Of a stretch of DNA of 64,000 nucleotides, positions 49,358 to 57,427 are shown one piece after another. The translations under genes and the position numbers were made by a program. Every line of letters starts with the position of its first letter. Position 1 is the stretch's first letter. A model generated the notes under the pieces. The model was not told the DNA's origin. It saw only the letters and a program-made list of their open reading frames with translations, and made no database searches. This DNA comes from Comamonas terrigena NBRC 13299 (lineage in GTDB: Bacteria > Pseudomonadota > Gammaproteobacteria > Burkholderiales > Burkholderiaceae_C): the NCBI RefSeq assembly GCF_006740045.1, contig NZ_AP019749.1, positions 3,057,001-3,121,000 of the forward strand, written 5' to 3'.

Positions 49358-50371
49358 TTAAGCCTGGCTCTCGCCGGGCACCCCGGCCCCCAGGCGCCCC
49401 AGCAGGCTGCCGGCAGCAAAGCGTGCCCGCGCGCAGCGCAGCTGGGCGGCAGCCTGCTCCAGCTGCAGCTGGCCCACCCAGGAACGGGCGGGGTCGTCCA
49501 GGCTGATGCTGTGCAGCCCGCAGGCCATGTGCACCACCCAGCCCGGTGCGGGGCCGGCGCTGCGGTCCTGGCTTTGTGTGTGCAGCAGGGGGCGGCCCAT
49601 GGCCTGCACCACCCCGCCCAGTGACACGCGCTGCGCCCATCCGTCGGCATTCACCCGGCATGACAGCAGCTGCAGCTGCAACGCCCCCTCCACACCGCTG
49701 CGTCGGCGCTCCGGCAGCACAAAGGCGGCCACCCCGGTTCTGGCCGTCTGGTCGTTGATGGCCCGGCACAGCTGGGCCAGCCGCTCGCCCCCTGATGCGG
49801 CGGCAGGCAAGGTGCCCAATGCCACCGGTGGCTGGTCGCCCACGGCCAGGGTCAGCCCCGCCGCAGCGGGCAAGGGTGCCGCCACAGCGGCATCCAGCCC
49901 CCAGGACTGCACGGCATAGCGCAGGGCCGACAGGCTCTGCGCCCGCAGATTGGGCAGGCAGGCCAGCGCGACGCCGCCCGCCTGCCCGGCCAGGGTGTCC
50001 AGCAGCCCCTCCTGGCGGTGCAGGGCGCCGTCGAGCAGGCTGTGCCCGGCCACCACCGTGGTGCGGGCAATGCGGTCGATGTCCGCCACGCGCAGATTGA
50101 TCTCCTGCTGGGCCCGGGCACGCGCGGGCCCGGCCACATCGCTGTTGCTGGCCTCCACGGCCAGCGCATGCATGCGGGCCAGGTGGGCCTGGACCCGGGC
50201 CATGGACTGCTCGGCCGTGTGGACCAGCACGCGGGCGTCCTGGCTGCGGTACACCGCTGCCATAAAGCCGTGCAGCGGCAGGCGCCGGTGGTGGGGGGCG
50301 TCCGCCCCCGGCCCGCTGGCTGCTGGCGGCAGTACAAAGCGGCCTGCGGGCGCAGGCGGGTTGATGGACAT
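49358..50371 (-). CDS. Orphan flagellin-like protein
   Basis: A 337-residue protein with AGGAG before the start at 50371. Residues about 38-115 follow the flagellin N-terminal D0/D1 helical pattern: SQDARVLVHTAEQSMARVQ, LARMHALAVEASNSD, and QEINLRVADIDRIARTT then VVAGHSLLDG. Compare the flagellin consensus of NL.RIRELAVQASN, Q.EI..L..EIDRIA..T.FNG..LL. The rest is Ala/Gly-rich and not recognised; the C-terminal helix LEQAAAQLRCARARFAAGS is only weakly flagellin-like and contains a Cys. The N-terminal 35 residues are proline-rich and unlike flagellin. No flagellar gene is nearby. It could be a divergent filament or hook-associated protein, or a flagellin relic with a new use. Confidence 0.65.
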   Translation of the reverse strand: MSINPPAPAGRFVLPPAASGPGADAPHHRRLPLHGFMAAVYRSQDARVLVHTAEQSMARVQAHLARMHALAVEASNSDVAGPARARAQQEINLRVADIDRIARTTVVAGHSLLDGALHRQEGLLDTLAGQAGGVALACLPNLRAQSLSALRYAVQSWGLDAAVAAPLPAAAGLTLAVGDQPPVALGTLPAAASGGERLAQLCRAINDQTARTGVAAFVLPERRRSGVEGALQLQLLSCRVNADGWAQRVSLGGVVQAMGRPLLHTQSQDRSAGPAPGWVVHMACGLHSISLDDPARSWVGQLQLEQAAAQLRCARARFAAGSLLGRLGAGVPGESQA

Positions 50372-50733
50372 TGGCACGCTCCTGAAGACAAAAAACCGGT
50401 CGCTGCGGACAACCGCCGGAGGTGGTGCAGTGCAACCCCGATGGCGCCGGACGGGACGCATCGCACCCTTGGTCTCGACTTGGAACCATCATGCCGCGCG
50501 CGGCCTGCCCGGCCCCTGCCTCCAATCCGGCCCGCAGGGAGCAATGGCCTGCTCTGCGACCGGCGGGCACAAGGCCACCGGCCACACCAGGTCCTGCGCC
50601 GCAGGGCAAACCCCGCAAGACTCGTAAGCCGCCCCACCAGGCCGGCACATCCCCCGCCCGCCTGTCCATGCGTGCCCCGCGCAATGCCCAGTGGCCGTCC
50701 ACGGGCATTGCCTGTGTCTGGCCACCGGATTTG

Positions 50734-50749
50734 TCGTACATACGTACGA
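50734..50749. promoter_or_regulatory. Operator palindrome 1 upstream of the MFS gene
   Basis: TCGTAC-ATAC-GTACGA, a perfect 6-bp dyad with a 4-base spacer. It is identical in arms and spacing to operator 2. A TetR-family regulator encoded beyond the MFS gene is the likely ligand, by analogy with the E. coli ybjJ/rcdA neighbourhood. Confidence 0.8.
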
Positions 50750-50759
50750 TTCGCCTTTT

Positions 50760-50775
50760 TCGTACAAGAGTACGA
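50760..50775. promoter_or_regulatory. Operator palindrome 2 upstream of the MFS gene
   Basis: TCGTAC-AAGA-GTACGA, the same dyad as operator 1, centred 26 bases from it and ending 34 bases before the MFS start codon. This is a position that would block transcription. Confidence 0.8.
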
Positions 50776-50809
50776 ACATGCGAATTATTGACAATGGAAA
50801 GTGGAACCC

Positions 50810-52057
50810 ATGGCTGAAACGGCTGCGGCGCTGCCCCCGGTGCGCCGACTGAGCGGCGCCCTGTATGGCGTCTTTGTACTGATTGGCATTGCCACCTCGA
50901 CCTGGGTCACACGTACCCCGGCGCTGCGCGATGCCCTGGGCGCCAGCACCGAGCAGATGGGGCTGGTGCTGTTCGGCTTTTCCGTGGGCTCGATGCTGGG
51001 CATCCTCAGCGCCAACGCCGTCACGGCACGGCTGCAGGCACGGCGCACCATTCTGCTCGGCACCTGCCTGGTGCTGGGCGGCCTGGCGCTGATGGCGGCA
51101 GGCGCTGCCCTGGCCAGCCTGTGGTGTGCGTTTGCCGGCTTTCTGTGCTTTGGCCTGGGCATTGGCTGGTCGGACATTGCGATGAACGTGGAATGCGCGG
51201 CGCTGGAACGCCTGTACCAGCGCACGCTGATGACCACGCTGCACGGCTGCTTCAGCCTGGGCACGCTGCTGGGCGCCGCCCTGGGCATGCTGATGGCCTA
51301 TCTGCAGGCCCCGCTGCTGCTGCATTGGCTGGGCGTGGCGGCGCTGGCGTTGCTGGGCGTGCTGCCGCTGGTGCGGCATATCCACAACCACAGCGCGGCG
51401 CCCGCGCCTGCTGCGTCCCATGCACATGCCGACACCGAACCCGCGCCCGGCCCGGTGCTGAGCGCGCTGCGCGAGCGGCGCGTGCTGCTGATCGGCCTGT
51501 TCATTCTGGGCATGGCGCTGGCCGAAGGCGCGGCCAACGACTGGCTGCCGCTGCTGATGGTGGACGGCCATGGCTTTGCCGAAGCCCAGGGCACGGTGAT
51601 CTACCTGCTGTTCACGCTGGGCATGGTGGTGGGGCGTTTTTCCGGCCACCGCCTGCTGCAGCACTTTGCCCGCGTGCGCCTGATGCAGGCCAGCGCGCTG
51701 GCCGCCGCCCTGGGTGTGGCGCTGGCCATTTTTTCCCCGCTGCCCTGGCTGGGCGCGGCATCGGTGCTGTTCTGGGGCCTGGGCGCGGCGCTGGGCTTTC
51801 CGCTGGCCTTGTCGGCTGCGGGCGAAGGCCCTGCCGCCGACAGCGCGCGCCGCGTGGGCGCCGTGGCCAGCCTGGGCTATGTGGCGTTTCTGGTCGGCCC
51901 GCCAATGCTGGGCTTCCTGGGGGAGCACTGGGGCCTGCGCCTGGGCATGCTGCCGGTGCTGGCCATGGCGCTGGTGGCCACCGTGCTGGCCATGGTGCTG
52001 CAAGCCTGGGCGGCGCGCCGCACGGCCACCGGCGGGGCCGCGCAGCAGACGGCGTAA
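50810..52057 (+). CDS. ybjJ: YbjJ-like major facilitator transporter
   Basis: A 415-residue, twelve-segment MFS protein close in pattern to E. coli YbjJ. Shared landmarks are STWVTRTPALRDALG, GLVLFGFSVGSMLGIL, GIGWSDIAMNVECAALER, TLHGCFSLGTLLGAALGM, and the highly specific ANDWLPLLMVDGHGF. VGAVASLGYVAFLVGPPMLG is also present. The ATG at 50810 is chosen (GGAAAG about 9 bases upstream); a GTG nine bases earlier is possible. A His-rich loop (HIHNHSAAPAPAASHAHAD) sits between the two halves. Substrate is unknown. Two palindromic operators lie just upstream, and a TetR-family gene converges from downstream. Confidence 0.92.
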   Translation: MAETAAALPPVRRLSGALYGVFVLIGIATSTWVTRTPALRDALGASTEQMGLVLFGFSVGSMLGILSANAVTARLQARRTILLGTCLVLGGLALMAAGAALASLWCAFAGFLCFGLGIGWSDIAMNVECAALERLYQRTLMTTLHGCFSLGTLLGAALGMLMAYLQAPLLLHWLGVAALALLGVLPLVRHIHNHSAAPAPAASHAHADTEPAPGPVLSALRERRVLLIGLFILGMALAEGAANDWLPLLMVDGHGFAEAQGTVIYLLFTLGMVVGRFSGHRLLQHFARVRLMQASALAAALGVALAIFSPLPWLGAASVLFWGLGAALGFPLALSAAGEGPAADSARRVGAVASLGYVAFLVGPPMLGFLGEHWGLRLGMLPVLAMALVATVLAMVLQAWAARRTATGGAAQQTA

Positions 52058-52199
52058 CCCGCTGGCGGCGTGGGCACATGTGACTAAGTGAGAGCGCGAG
52101 TGACCGCATGACAAAGCGAACGCTCAGGATCCGGTGAGGCACATTGCGGCCCGGCACGGTGGCAGTTGCAGGCAGCACCAGCGGGGTGCCATGCAGCGG

Positions 52200-52814
52200 T
52201 CAGCGCTGCGGGGAGCCGCTGCCGGGATCTGCAACACCGCTACCGGCCCCGTCTTCTGCGCCTGCGGTCTGCCCCCCGCAATAGCCCGGCAGCGCCATGG
52301 CGGTGATGTGGGCCTGGATCAGGGTGCGCGGCAAGGGCTGGGCGCCCAGCACGTTGTGGATGGTCATGCCTTCGATGCAGGCATCCAGCAGCCGGGCCGT
52401 TTCGGCGTGGAACTGCAGCCGCAGCGCGGACTGGCTCTGCGCCATCCAGCGGTGCATCACGGCGCGGTAGTCGGCGCTGCGCGCTGCCATGGCATAGAGC
52501 TCGAACGACAGCAGCAGGTGCGCCGTGGTGGGCCAGACCTCGCCGCAGATCAGGTCCACCACGGCCTCGCAGGCTTCGGTGGCGTTGTGTGCTGCCCGCA
52601 TGCGGGTGTGGAAACCGTCGCTGATGTGGTCGGTGAACTGGCGGAAGGCGGCCAGCAGCAGATCGTCGATGGTGGGAAAATGGTAGGTCAGCGTGCCCGG
52701 CGACAGCTGGGCCTGCGCCGCGATGCGGCGGTAGGTGGCGCCCTGCACGCCCCACTCGGCAATCACGTGGTAGGCGGCGTCAATGGCTTGCTGGCGGGTG
52801 TCGGTGGCGGGCAT
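52200..52814 (-). CDS. TetR-family regulator
   Basis: A 204-residue repressor. The N-terminal HTH runs ATDTRQQAIDAAYHVIAEWG, ATYRRIAAQAQLSPGTLTYH, then FPTIDDLLLAAF. The ligand-binding part has RAAHNATEACEAVVDLI, HLLLSFELYAMAARS and the helix LLDACIEGMTIHNVLG. It resembles the RcdA/YbjK type that accompanies ybjJ in enterobacteria, which fits the YbjJ-like gene next to it. The candidate binding sites are the TCGTAC-N4-GTACGA pair upstream of that gene. The start at 52814 has no clear ribosome site. Confidence 0.9.
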   Translation of the reverse strand: MPATDTRQQAIDAAYHVIAEWGVQGATYRRIAAQAQLSPGTLTYHFPTIDDLLLAAFRQFTDHISDGFHTRMRAAHNATEACEAVVDLICGEVWPTTAHLLLSFELYAMAARSADYRAVMHRWMAQSQSALRLQFHAETARLLDACIEGMTIHNVLGAQPLPRTLIQAHITAMALPGYCGGQTAGAEDGAGSGVADPGSGSPQR

Positions 52815-52965
52815 GCGGGGCGTTGCGCGGCAGGCCGCGGCGGGGAAACAGGTGGGGCCATGGTACTGCAGCACCCGAAGACCGCCACCGCTGGCGCGGA
52901 TTGCGGCCGACGCTATGGTTTTGTGGGCATGTGCCCGACCGTTATCCGGGCATGCGGCCTGGTGT

Positions 52966-53466
52966 TCAGAACACCCCCAGCGCCAACCCGGTGGCCAGCG
53001 CTTCGCCCAGTACGCGGCAGGCGGCCAGATCGTCTGCCGCGATCTGCTTGGGCGCCAGAATGGCTTCCGGCGTCTGCGCATGGGTGCAGACAATGAGCGG
53101 TTCGGCCACGGCTTTGAGCCGCCAGCCGGTGGCGATGCGCGCCATCTGCCGCGCGGCATTGCTGCCGTCACTGCCGGCGCAGACCAGGCTGGCATAGGGC
53201 CGGCCCTGGATGCGGTCCAGCACCCCGTAATAGCTGCGGTCGAAAAAATCCTTCATCAGCCCGCTGATGGCGGCCAGGTTTTCGGGCGTGGCAAACAGGT
53301 AGCCGTCCGCATCCAGCAGATCCTGCGGGCCGGCGGCGGTGGCGTGCAGCAGGCGCACTACCACCTCGCCGCCGTTCTGGGCACCGTCGCGCGCGGCCTC
53401 CACCATCTGCAGGGTGCCACCGGTGAACGAGTGGTAGACGATGAGCAGGGTCTTGGGCGTGGACAT
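52966..53466 (-). CDS. Flavodoxin-like NAD(P)H-dependent reductase family protein
   Basis: A 166-residue flavodoxin-fold protein. The FMN phosphate loop is KTLLIVYHSFTGGTLQMVE. The second FMN loop is DGYLFATPENLAAISGLMKD, and the third is RPYASLVCAGSDGSNAARQ. It would transfer electrons or reduce a small substrate in the cytoplasm. It is encoded after, and on the same side as, nothing obviously metabolic: TetR lies downstream and a porin diverges upstream. A second in-frame ATG lies four codons upstream (53478). Partner and substrate are unknown. Confidence 0.88.
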   Translation of the reverse strand: MSTPKTLLIVYHSFTGGTLQMVEAARDGAQNGGEVVVRLLHATAAGPQDLLDADGYLFATPENLAAISGLMKDFFDRSYYGVLDRIQGRPYASLVCAGSDGSNAARQMARIATGWRLKAVAEPLIVCTHAQTPEAILAPKQIAADDLAACRVLGEALATGLALGVF

Positions 53467-53845
53467 GGCTGCCAGCATACGCCGTCGCGGGCGCAACGGC
53501 GGTGCGAGGCGGCCTACATTCAGTGCGCAATCCGGTGCACGCCAGACAAGGAAGCGGGTGCGTGGCGGGGGGGCCGGCGCCGTGACAGGCAACGCGCGCA
53601 CCTTTACGGGGCTGCAGCACGCTGCCCGGCGGTGCGCAAACCCGCAGCCCGCACGGCATGCGGCCCTGCATCCGGTGCGTCGATCCCGTGCCGCCCCCTT
53701 GACCATCGACATCCCCTCCCATATGCCCACCTGCTTTGCGGTGCGCCATGGCATGGGGCCGTGCACTGCACCAAGATGGCACTGCGCAAGGTGGCACGTG
53801 GTTTGCATAGAGGCAGACATCACAACCAACTGAGGGACTTGCCCC
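53467..53845. other. Intergenic region with the porin promoter
   Basis: Divergent region between the flavodoxin-like gene and the porin. It carries a sigma-54 type promoter near its right end. A GTGCACTGCAC dyad-like sequence lies about 30 bases upstream of that promoter (53761-53771). No gene is seen. Confidence 0.65.
53792..53807 (+). promoter_or_regulatory. Sigma-54 (RpoN) promoter of the porin gene
   Basis: TGGCACG-TGGT-TTGCA matches the -24/-12 consensus TGGCACG-N4-TTGCW at every defined base. Transcription would begin around 53818, about 28 bases before the porin ATG. An enhancer-binding activator would be required; none is encoded nearby. Confidence 0.82.
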
Positions 53846-54925
53846 ATGAAACTGACCCGACTGTCCGCCTGCCTGGCTGCAGCCTGCCTGTGCTCCACCG
53901 CCTTCGCACAATCGTCTGTGCAACTGACCGGCCTGGTCGATATGTACGCCGGCTCCATGCAACTGGCGGGCGCCGACCGCGTGAGCCAGGTCGGCTCCGG
54001 CGGCCTGTCCACCTCCTGGTGGGGCATGAATGGCACGGAAGATCTGGGCAATGGCCTGAAGGCCGGCTTCATGCTGGGCGCCTTCTTCCGTGGCGACACC
54101 GGTTCTCCCGGCCGATACGACCTGGCCTTTGGCGAGTCCTTCTTTGCCCGCGACGCCAATGTGTCGCTGAGCGGCAGCTTCGGTGCCGTGAAGCTGGGCC
54201 GTTCCTCGGCCCCCAACTTCCTGCCCAGCGTGTTCGCCAACCCGTTCGGTGACTCGTTCACCCTCTCGCCGCTGATCCTGCACGGCAATATGTGGACGGG
54301 CTATACCGACGCCGCCCTCAAGACCTACAACACCACCGCTTCCGACACCGGCTGGAGCAACCAGATCGTCTACTCCTCGCCCAGCTTCGGCGGCCTGAGC
54401 TTCAATCTGCAGTACCAGTTTGGTGAAGTGGCCACGGCCAACAGCAAGAAGAACGTGGGTGCCAACGCCACCTACCGCAACGACGGCCTGATGCTGACCG
54501 GCTTCTACGAACGCGCCCAGGTGAAGAATCCCACTGGCGCCCTGCTCTACACCGATGGCGGTGCCAAGGCCAACTGGATGCTGGGTGGCTCCTATGACTT
54601 CAAGGTCGTGAAGGTCTACGGTACCTACGGTCAGTCCGAAACCAAGGACAACACCAGCTACGAAGGCAAGACCGCCACCCTGGGCCTGGATGTGCCTGTG
54701 ACCAAGGCCGGCACCTTCAAGGCCGCCATTGCCCAGACCAAGATCGAAGCGCGCAACGCCACCACCGGCGTGCTGGTCTTCGACGGCAAGCGCACCACCA
54801 CCACGCTGGGCTACGACCACTTCCTGTCCAAGCGCACCGACCTGTACGCTGCGCTGATGCACGACAAGCTGACCGGCTCCGATTACGGCACCAGCTTCGC
54901 CGTGGGCATGCGCCACCGCTTCTGA
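53846..54925 (+). CDS. Gram-negative porin (Burkholderiales type)
   Basis: A 359-residue outer-membrane porin. The signal peptide MKLTRLSACLAAACLCSTAF ends at AFAQ. The mature start SSVQLTGLVDMYAGSM is the standard opening of trimeric 16-strand porins of this group. The constriction-loop region is seen in GRSSAPNFLPSV. The end is YGTSFAVGMRHRF, with the terminal Phe needed for outer-membrane assembly. Two Cys are present in the signal peptide only. A near-perfect sigma-54 promoter stands 39 bases upstream, suggesting control by nitrogen or another RpoN-dependent activator rather than the usual osmotic signals. Confidence 0.96.
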   Translation: MKLTRLSACLAAACLCSTAFAQSSVQLTGLVDMYAGSMQLAGADRVSQVGSGGLSTSWWGMNGTEDLGNGLKAGFMLGAFFRGDTGSPGRYDLAFGESFFARDANVSLSGSFGAVKLGRSSAPNFLPSVFANPFGDSFTLSPLILHGNMWTGYTDAALKTYNTTASDTGWSNQIVYSSPSFGGLSFNLQYQFGEVATANSKKNVGANATYRNDGLMLTGFYERAQVKNPTGALLYTDGGAKANWMLGGSYDFKVVKVYGTYGQSETKDNTSYEGKTATLGLDVPVTKAGTFKAAIAQTKIEARNATTGVLVFDGKRTTTTLGYDHFLSKRTDLYAALMHDKLTGSDYGTSFAVGMRHRF

Positions 54926-54980
54926 GCCTGTGAAGCCGGGCCTGGTGCTGCACCGCAGCGCCTGGCCCTTGCCTCTACCG

Positions 54981-55001
54981 CCGCCCTGCCCTGCAGGGCG
55001 G
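54981..55001 (+). terminator. Hairpin after the porin gene
   Basis: CCGCCCTG pairs with CAGGGCGG around CCCTG, followed by TGTGCTTT. It lies 56 bases after the stop. A probable terminator despite the short T-run. Confidence 0.65.
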
Positions 55002-55103
55002 TGTGCTTTGGGGACCTACAGGACCGTCAGGCGGTTGTCTGACAGACGACAGGCGGCGTGCATGATGCAATAAGAGGCCTAGCCATCACCCGTGAGGTGT
55101 GAC

Positions 55104-55295
55104 ATGCATACCCCCAACGCTCCCCCTCTGCACCGCAAGCCCGACCGCGGCCAGGGCCGCCATCCTGTGCTGCTGTTCATCCTGGTGGCCGCCCTGGCCC
55201 TGGGCGCCGCAGCCTCGCTGCTGTGGGTGGATGTGGTGGCCCAGTCCGCCGACGCATTGAATGTGAAAGACCCGGCGACGCTGCTGCCACCGTGA
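55104..55295 (+). CDS. Small single-pass membrane protein, hypothetical
   Basis: A 63-residue frame with GAGGTG before the ATG. The first 22 residues are basic and proline-rich (NAPPLHRKPDRGQGRHP). A clean membrane segment (VLLFILVAALALGAAASLLWV) follows, then a short acidic periplasmic tail ending DPATLLPP. It is coherent for a real small membrane protein but has no recognised family. It stands alone between the porin and the lipoprotein operon. Confidence 0.5.
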   Translation: MHTPNAPPLHRKPDRGQGRHPVLLFILVAALALGAAASLLWVDVVAQSADALNVKDPATLLPP

Positions 55296-55712
55296 TCCGG
55301 GTGTGCGCTGCTGCACCACCCGCACAGGGACGCATCCCTGACCCCGCTCCCACTGCCTTGTACCGGCACCAGGCGGTGCACAGGCGCACCACGGCTTGCG
55401 CCATACCAATGTTGTGCATTCCGCACTGACGGGCACCATGGATCAAGCACGCGCGCGCTGTTGCACTGCCGTGGGGCGGTGAGGCAGCCGCATTGCAAAG
55501 TTTTTTTCAGCGCCTGAGCGCAGACCGGCGCCGGAAATGGCGCTATGCCATGCCTACCCGGACCTCTCAGCTCCTGCTCCCGCAGTGCCGCCGGGCGCGC
55601 GCCCTGCCTCGGCTTTCCGCTTCACCTCATCCACTGGCGCATGCGGCGCGCTGGCGACTTGCTGGTGCATGCCAGCGCTTGGCCGCGGTGGTCCCCAACG
55701 GCGGCAGGCATC
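55296..55712. other. Intergenic region after the small membrane protein
   Basis: No gene, terminator or repeat is convincing here. It receives transcripts from both sides (small ORF from the left, lipoprotein operon from the right). Confidence 0.55.
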
Positions 55713-56426
55713 TCAGGGCCGGGTTGGCTTGTCCTGCAGCACATCCAGGCGCCGCGCCAGGGTCTGTGCGGCGGAGGTAGCGCCGGCCGACTCCAGCCGG
55801 CGGCGTTCCAGTTCCATCCAGGCCATCAGCGGGCGGCGCCAGCCTTGCGGCGTGGCCGTGGCATCCACCACCGGCCACAGCGCTTCCACGGTGGTGCGCC
55901 CGGCACGCAGCGCCGCACCGCTGGCCACCAGGCGGGCCGTAGCATCCGGCACGGCCTGCAGCTGGGCTGCAGTGACTGCCTCCCCCTGCGCCAGCGTGGC
56001 GGCCACGCCCTGGTGCTGTGCGGGCAGCAGTGCCATATCGCCGCTTTGCAGCGCACCGTACAGGTAGCGGTGGTAGGCCTGCTCCGCCGGTGCGGCGTCC
56101 TGCGCATACGGTGTGTAGCCGCTGCAGTCGTCCCAGTCCAGGCTGGCCACCTGCAGGGCGCAGCGCATCAACGCCAGGCGGGCCATCAGTGCGGGCTGGC
56201 CGGTCTGGGCGGCTTCGCTGCGGGCCTTGCCCCATTCCAGATCGGCCACCCTGCTGGCGCCTTCCAGCTGGGCCTGCATGGCGCGGCGGGCGGCGTCACT
56301 GGCGTTCAGCGACCATTCCGGCACCGGCTTGGTGCTGCAGGCGGCCAGGGCCGCACAGAGGGCGAGCAGGCCGGTGCACAGCACCCGCTGCGGTGCACGG
56401 CAAAGGAAGCGGGTGGCGGTGCTCAT
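55713..56426 (-). CDS. Lipoprotein of the MCE transport operon
   Basis: A 237-residue lipoprotein. The start at 56426 overlaps the MCE gene stop (ATGA), which decides it over an ATG twelve codons upstream. The signal peptide is MSTATRFLCRAPQRVLCTG, then the lipobox LAACST. The body is helical and Ala-rich with no family I recognise (WSLNASDAARRAMQAQLEG, YHRYLYGALQSGDMALL, WRRPLMAWMELERRRLES). A Cys pair (MRCALQV, DDCSGY) is present. By position it may be an auxiliary component of the MlaE/MCE transporter, but that is inference. Confidence 0.8.
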   Translation of the reverse strand: MSTATRFLCRAPQRVLCTGLLALCAALAACSTKPVPEWSLNASDAARRAMQAQLEGASRVADLEWGKARSEAAQTGQPALMARLALMRCALQVASLDWDDCSGYTPYAQDAAPAEQAYHRYLYGALQSGDMALLPAQHQGVAATLAQGEAVTAAQLQAVPDATARLVASGAALRAGRTTVEALWPVVDATATPQGWRRPLMAWMELERRRLESAGATSAAQTLARRLDVLQDKPTRP

Positions 56427-57427
56427 GGCAGTTGCAACTCGGGTTGACGGGCAAACGGCCATTTGCGCTGCAGGTCGGTCATCATGGTTTCGATCTTGCG
56501 CAGATTGGCTTCCACTTCGGTGCGCAGCTCGCCCAGATCCTGGGTGGCGCTGTTCACATTGCTGCCGATGCTCTGGGCTTCCACCAGCACGGCGTCCATC
56601 TTCTTGAGGCTTTGGCGCGCATCGGCCAGCAGGCCGTTGAGCTCCAGCACCGTCACCTTGACCTGGGGCATCACGCCATCGGCATCGAACACCTGCCGGT
56701 CGGCCCGCTGCACCATGCGGTCCATGCGTGCCAGCACCTGTTCGGCCCGCTCCAGCACCTGGCCCACGCGCCGGGCATCGGCCTCGTTGCCCATGACGGC
56801 GCCCAGCACCCCGTTCGGACCCTGCATCTTGTCGGACAGGCTCTGGATATGTTCCAGCGACTGGCCCAGTGAGGAATCGGAGGCCGTCATCTGCGACAGA
56901 TTGGCCAGCAGTTCCTTGGCACTGGCCATGATCTGCGGGATTTCGGCCGTGGCATCACCACGCAGCACCGGGCGCTCAGCGCCGGGCGGCAGCGGCGGAT
57001 CGGTCAGGATGCCGCTGTAGGCCTTGATGGTGGTGCCGCCCACAATGCCTTTGACCAAGGTGAACACACTGCTCTCGCGCAGCCAGTGCGCGTCCTTGCT
57101 CTGCACATCGATCAGGATGCGCACCATGCCGTCCTTGGCCAGTTCGATCCGGTGGACCCGGCCTATGGGAAAGCCCGAGAAGGTCATGTCCATGCCCACC
57201 ACCACGCCTTCGGAGTCATCGGCCGTCAGCACCAGCGACTGCGTGGGCTCGAACACGCCGCGGGCATACATCAGGTAGACCAGCGCACCCAGCACCAGCG
57301 CGCAGGTCAGCAGCAGCAAGGCGGCGGCCTTGCGCTCCAGATGGGCCACGGGGCGCAGCGGCGGGGTGGCGGGGCCGGCAGACGGCTGGTCCGGCGTCGG
57401 GCTAGAGGAAGGCGGAATAGGTTGCAT
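56423..57427 (-). CDS. MCE (MlaD-like) lipid-binding protein
   Basis: A 334-residue MCE-family protein. A proline-rich cytoplasmic N-terminus (about 1-30) leads into one membrane segment (KAAALLLLTCALVLGALVYL). The MCE domain follows: TADDSEGVVVGMDMTFSG, FPIGRVHRIELAKDGMV, and VKGIVGGTTIKAYSG. The C-terminal half is a helical coiled-coil region (GQSLEHIQSLSDKMQ, RRVGQVLERAEQVLARM, TEVEANLRKIETMMTDL). Such proteins form hexameric rings or tunnels that pass phospholipids between the membranes. Its start abuts the permease gene stop and its stop overlaps the lipoprotein start, so the three form one operon. Confidence 0.92.
   Translation of the reverse strand: MQPIPPSSSPTPDQPSAGPATPPLRPVAHLERKAAALLLLTCALVLGALVYLMYARGVFEPTQSLVLTADDSEGVVVGMDMTFSGFPIGRVHRIELAKDGMVRILIDVQSKDAHWLRESSVFTLVKGIVGGTTIKAYSGILTDPPLPPGAERPVLRGDATAEIPQIMASAKELLANLSQMTASDSSLGQSLEHIQSLSDKMQGPNGVLGAVMGNEADARRVGQVLERAEQVLARMDRMVQRADRQVFDADGVMPQVKVTVLELNGLLADARQSLKKMDAVLVEAQSIGSNVNSATQDLGELRTEVEANLRKIETMMTDLQRKWPFARQPELQLP

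Larger units (their letters stand above)
50372..50809. other. Divergent intergenic region with two operators
   Basis: Between the flagellin-like gene and the MFS gene, which diverge. Two palindromic operators sit within 75 bases of the MFS start. The remainder is GC-rich with no gene seen. Confidence 0.7.
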
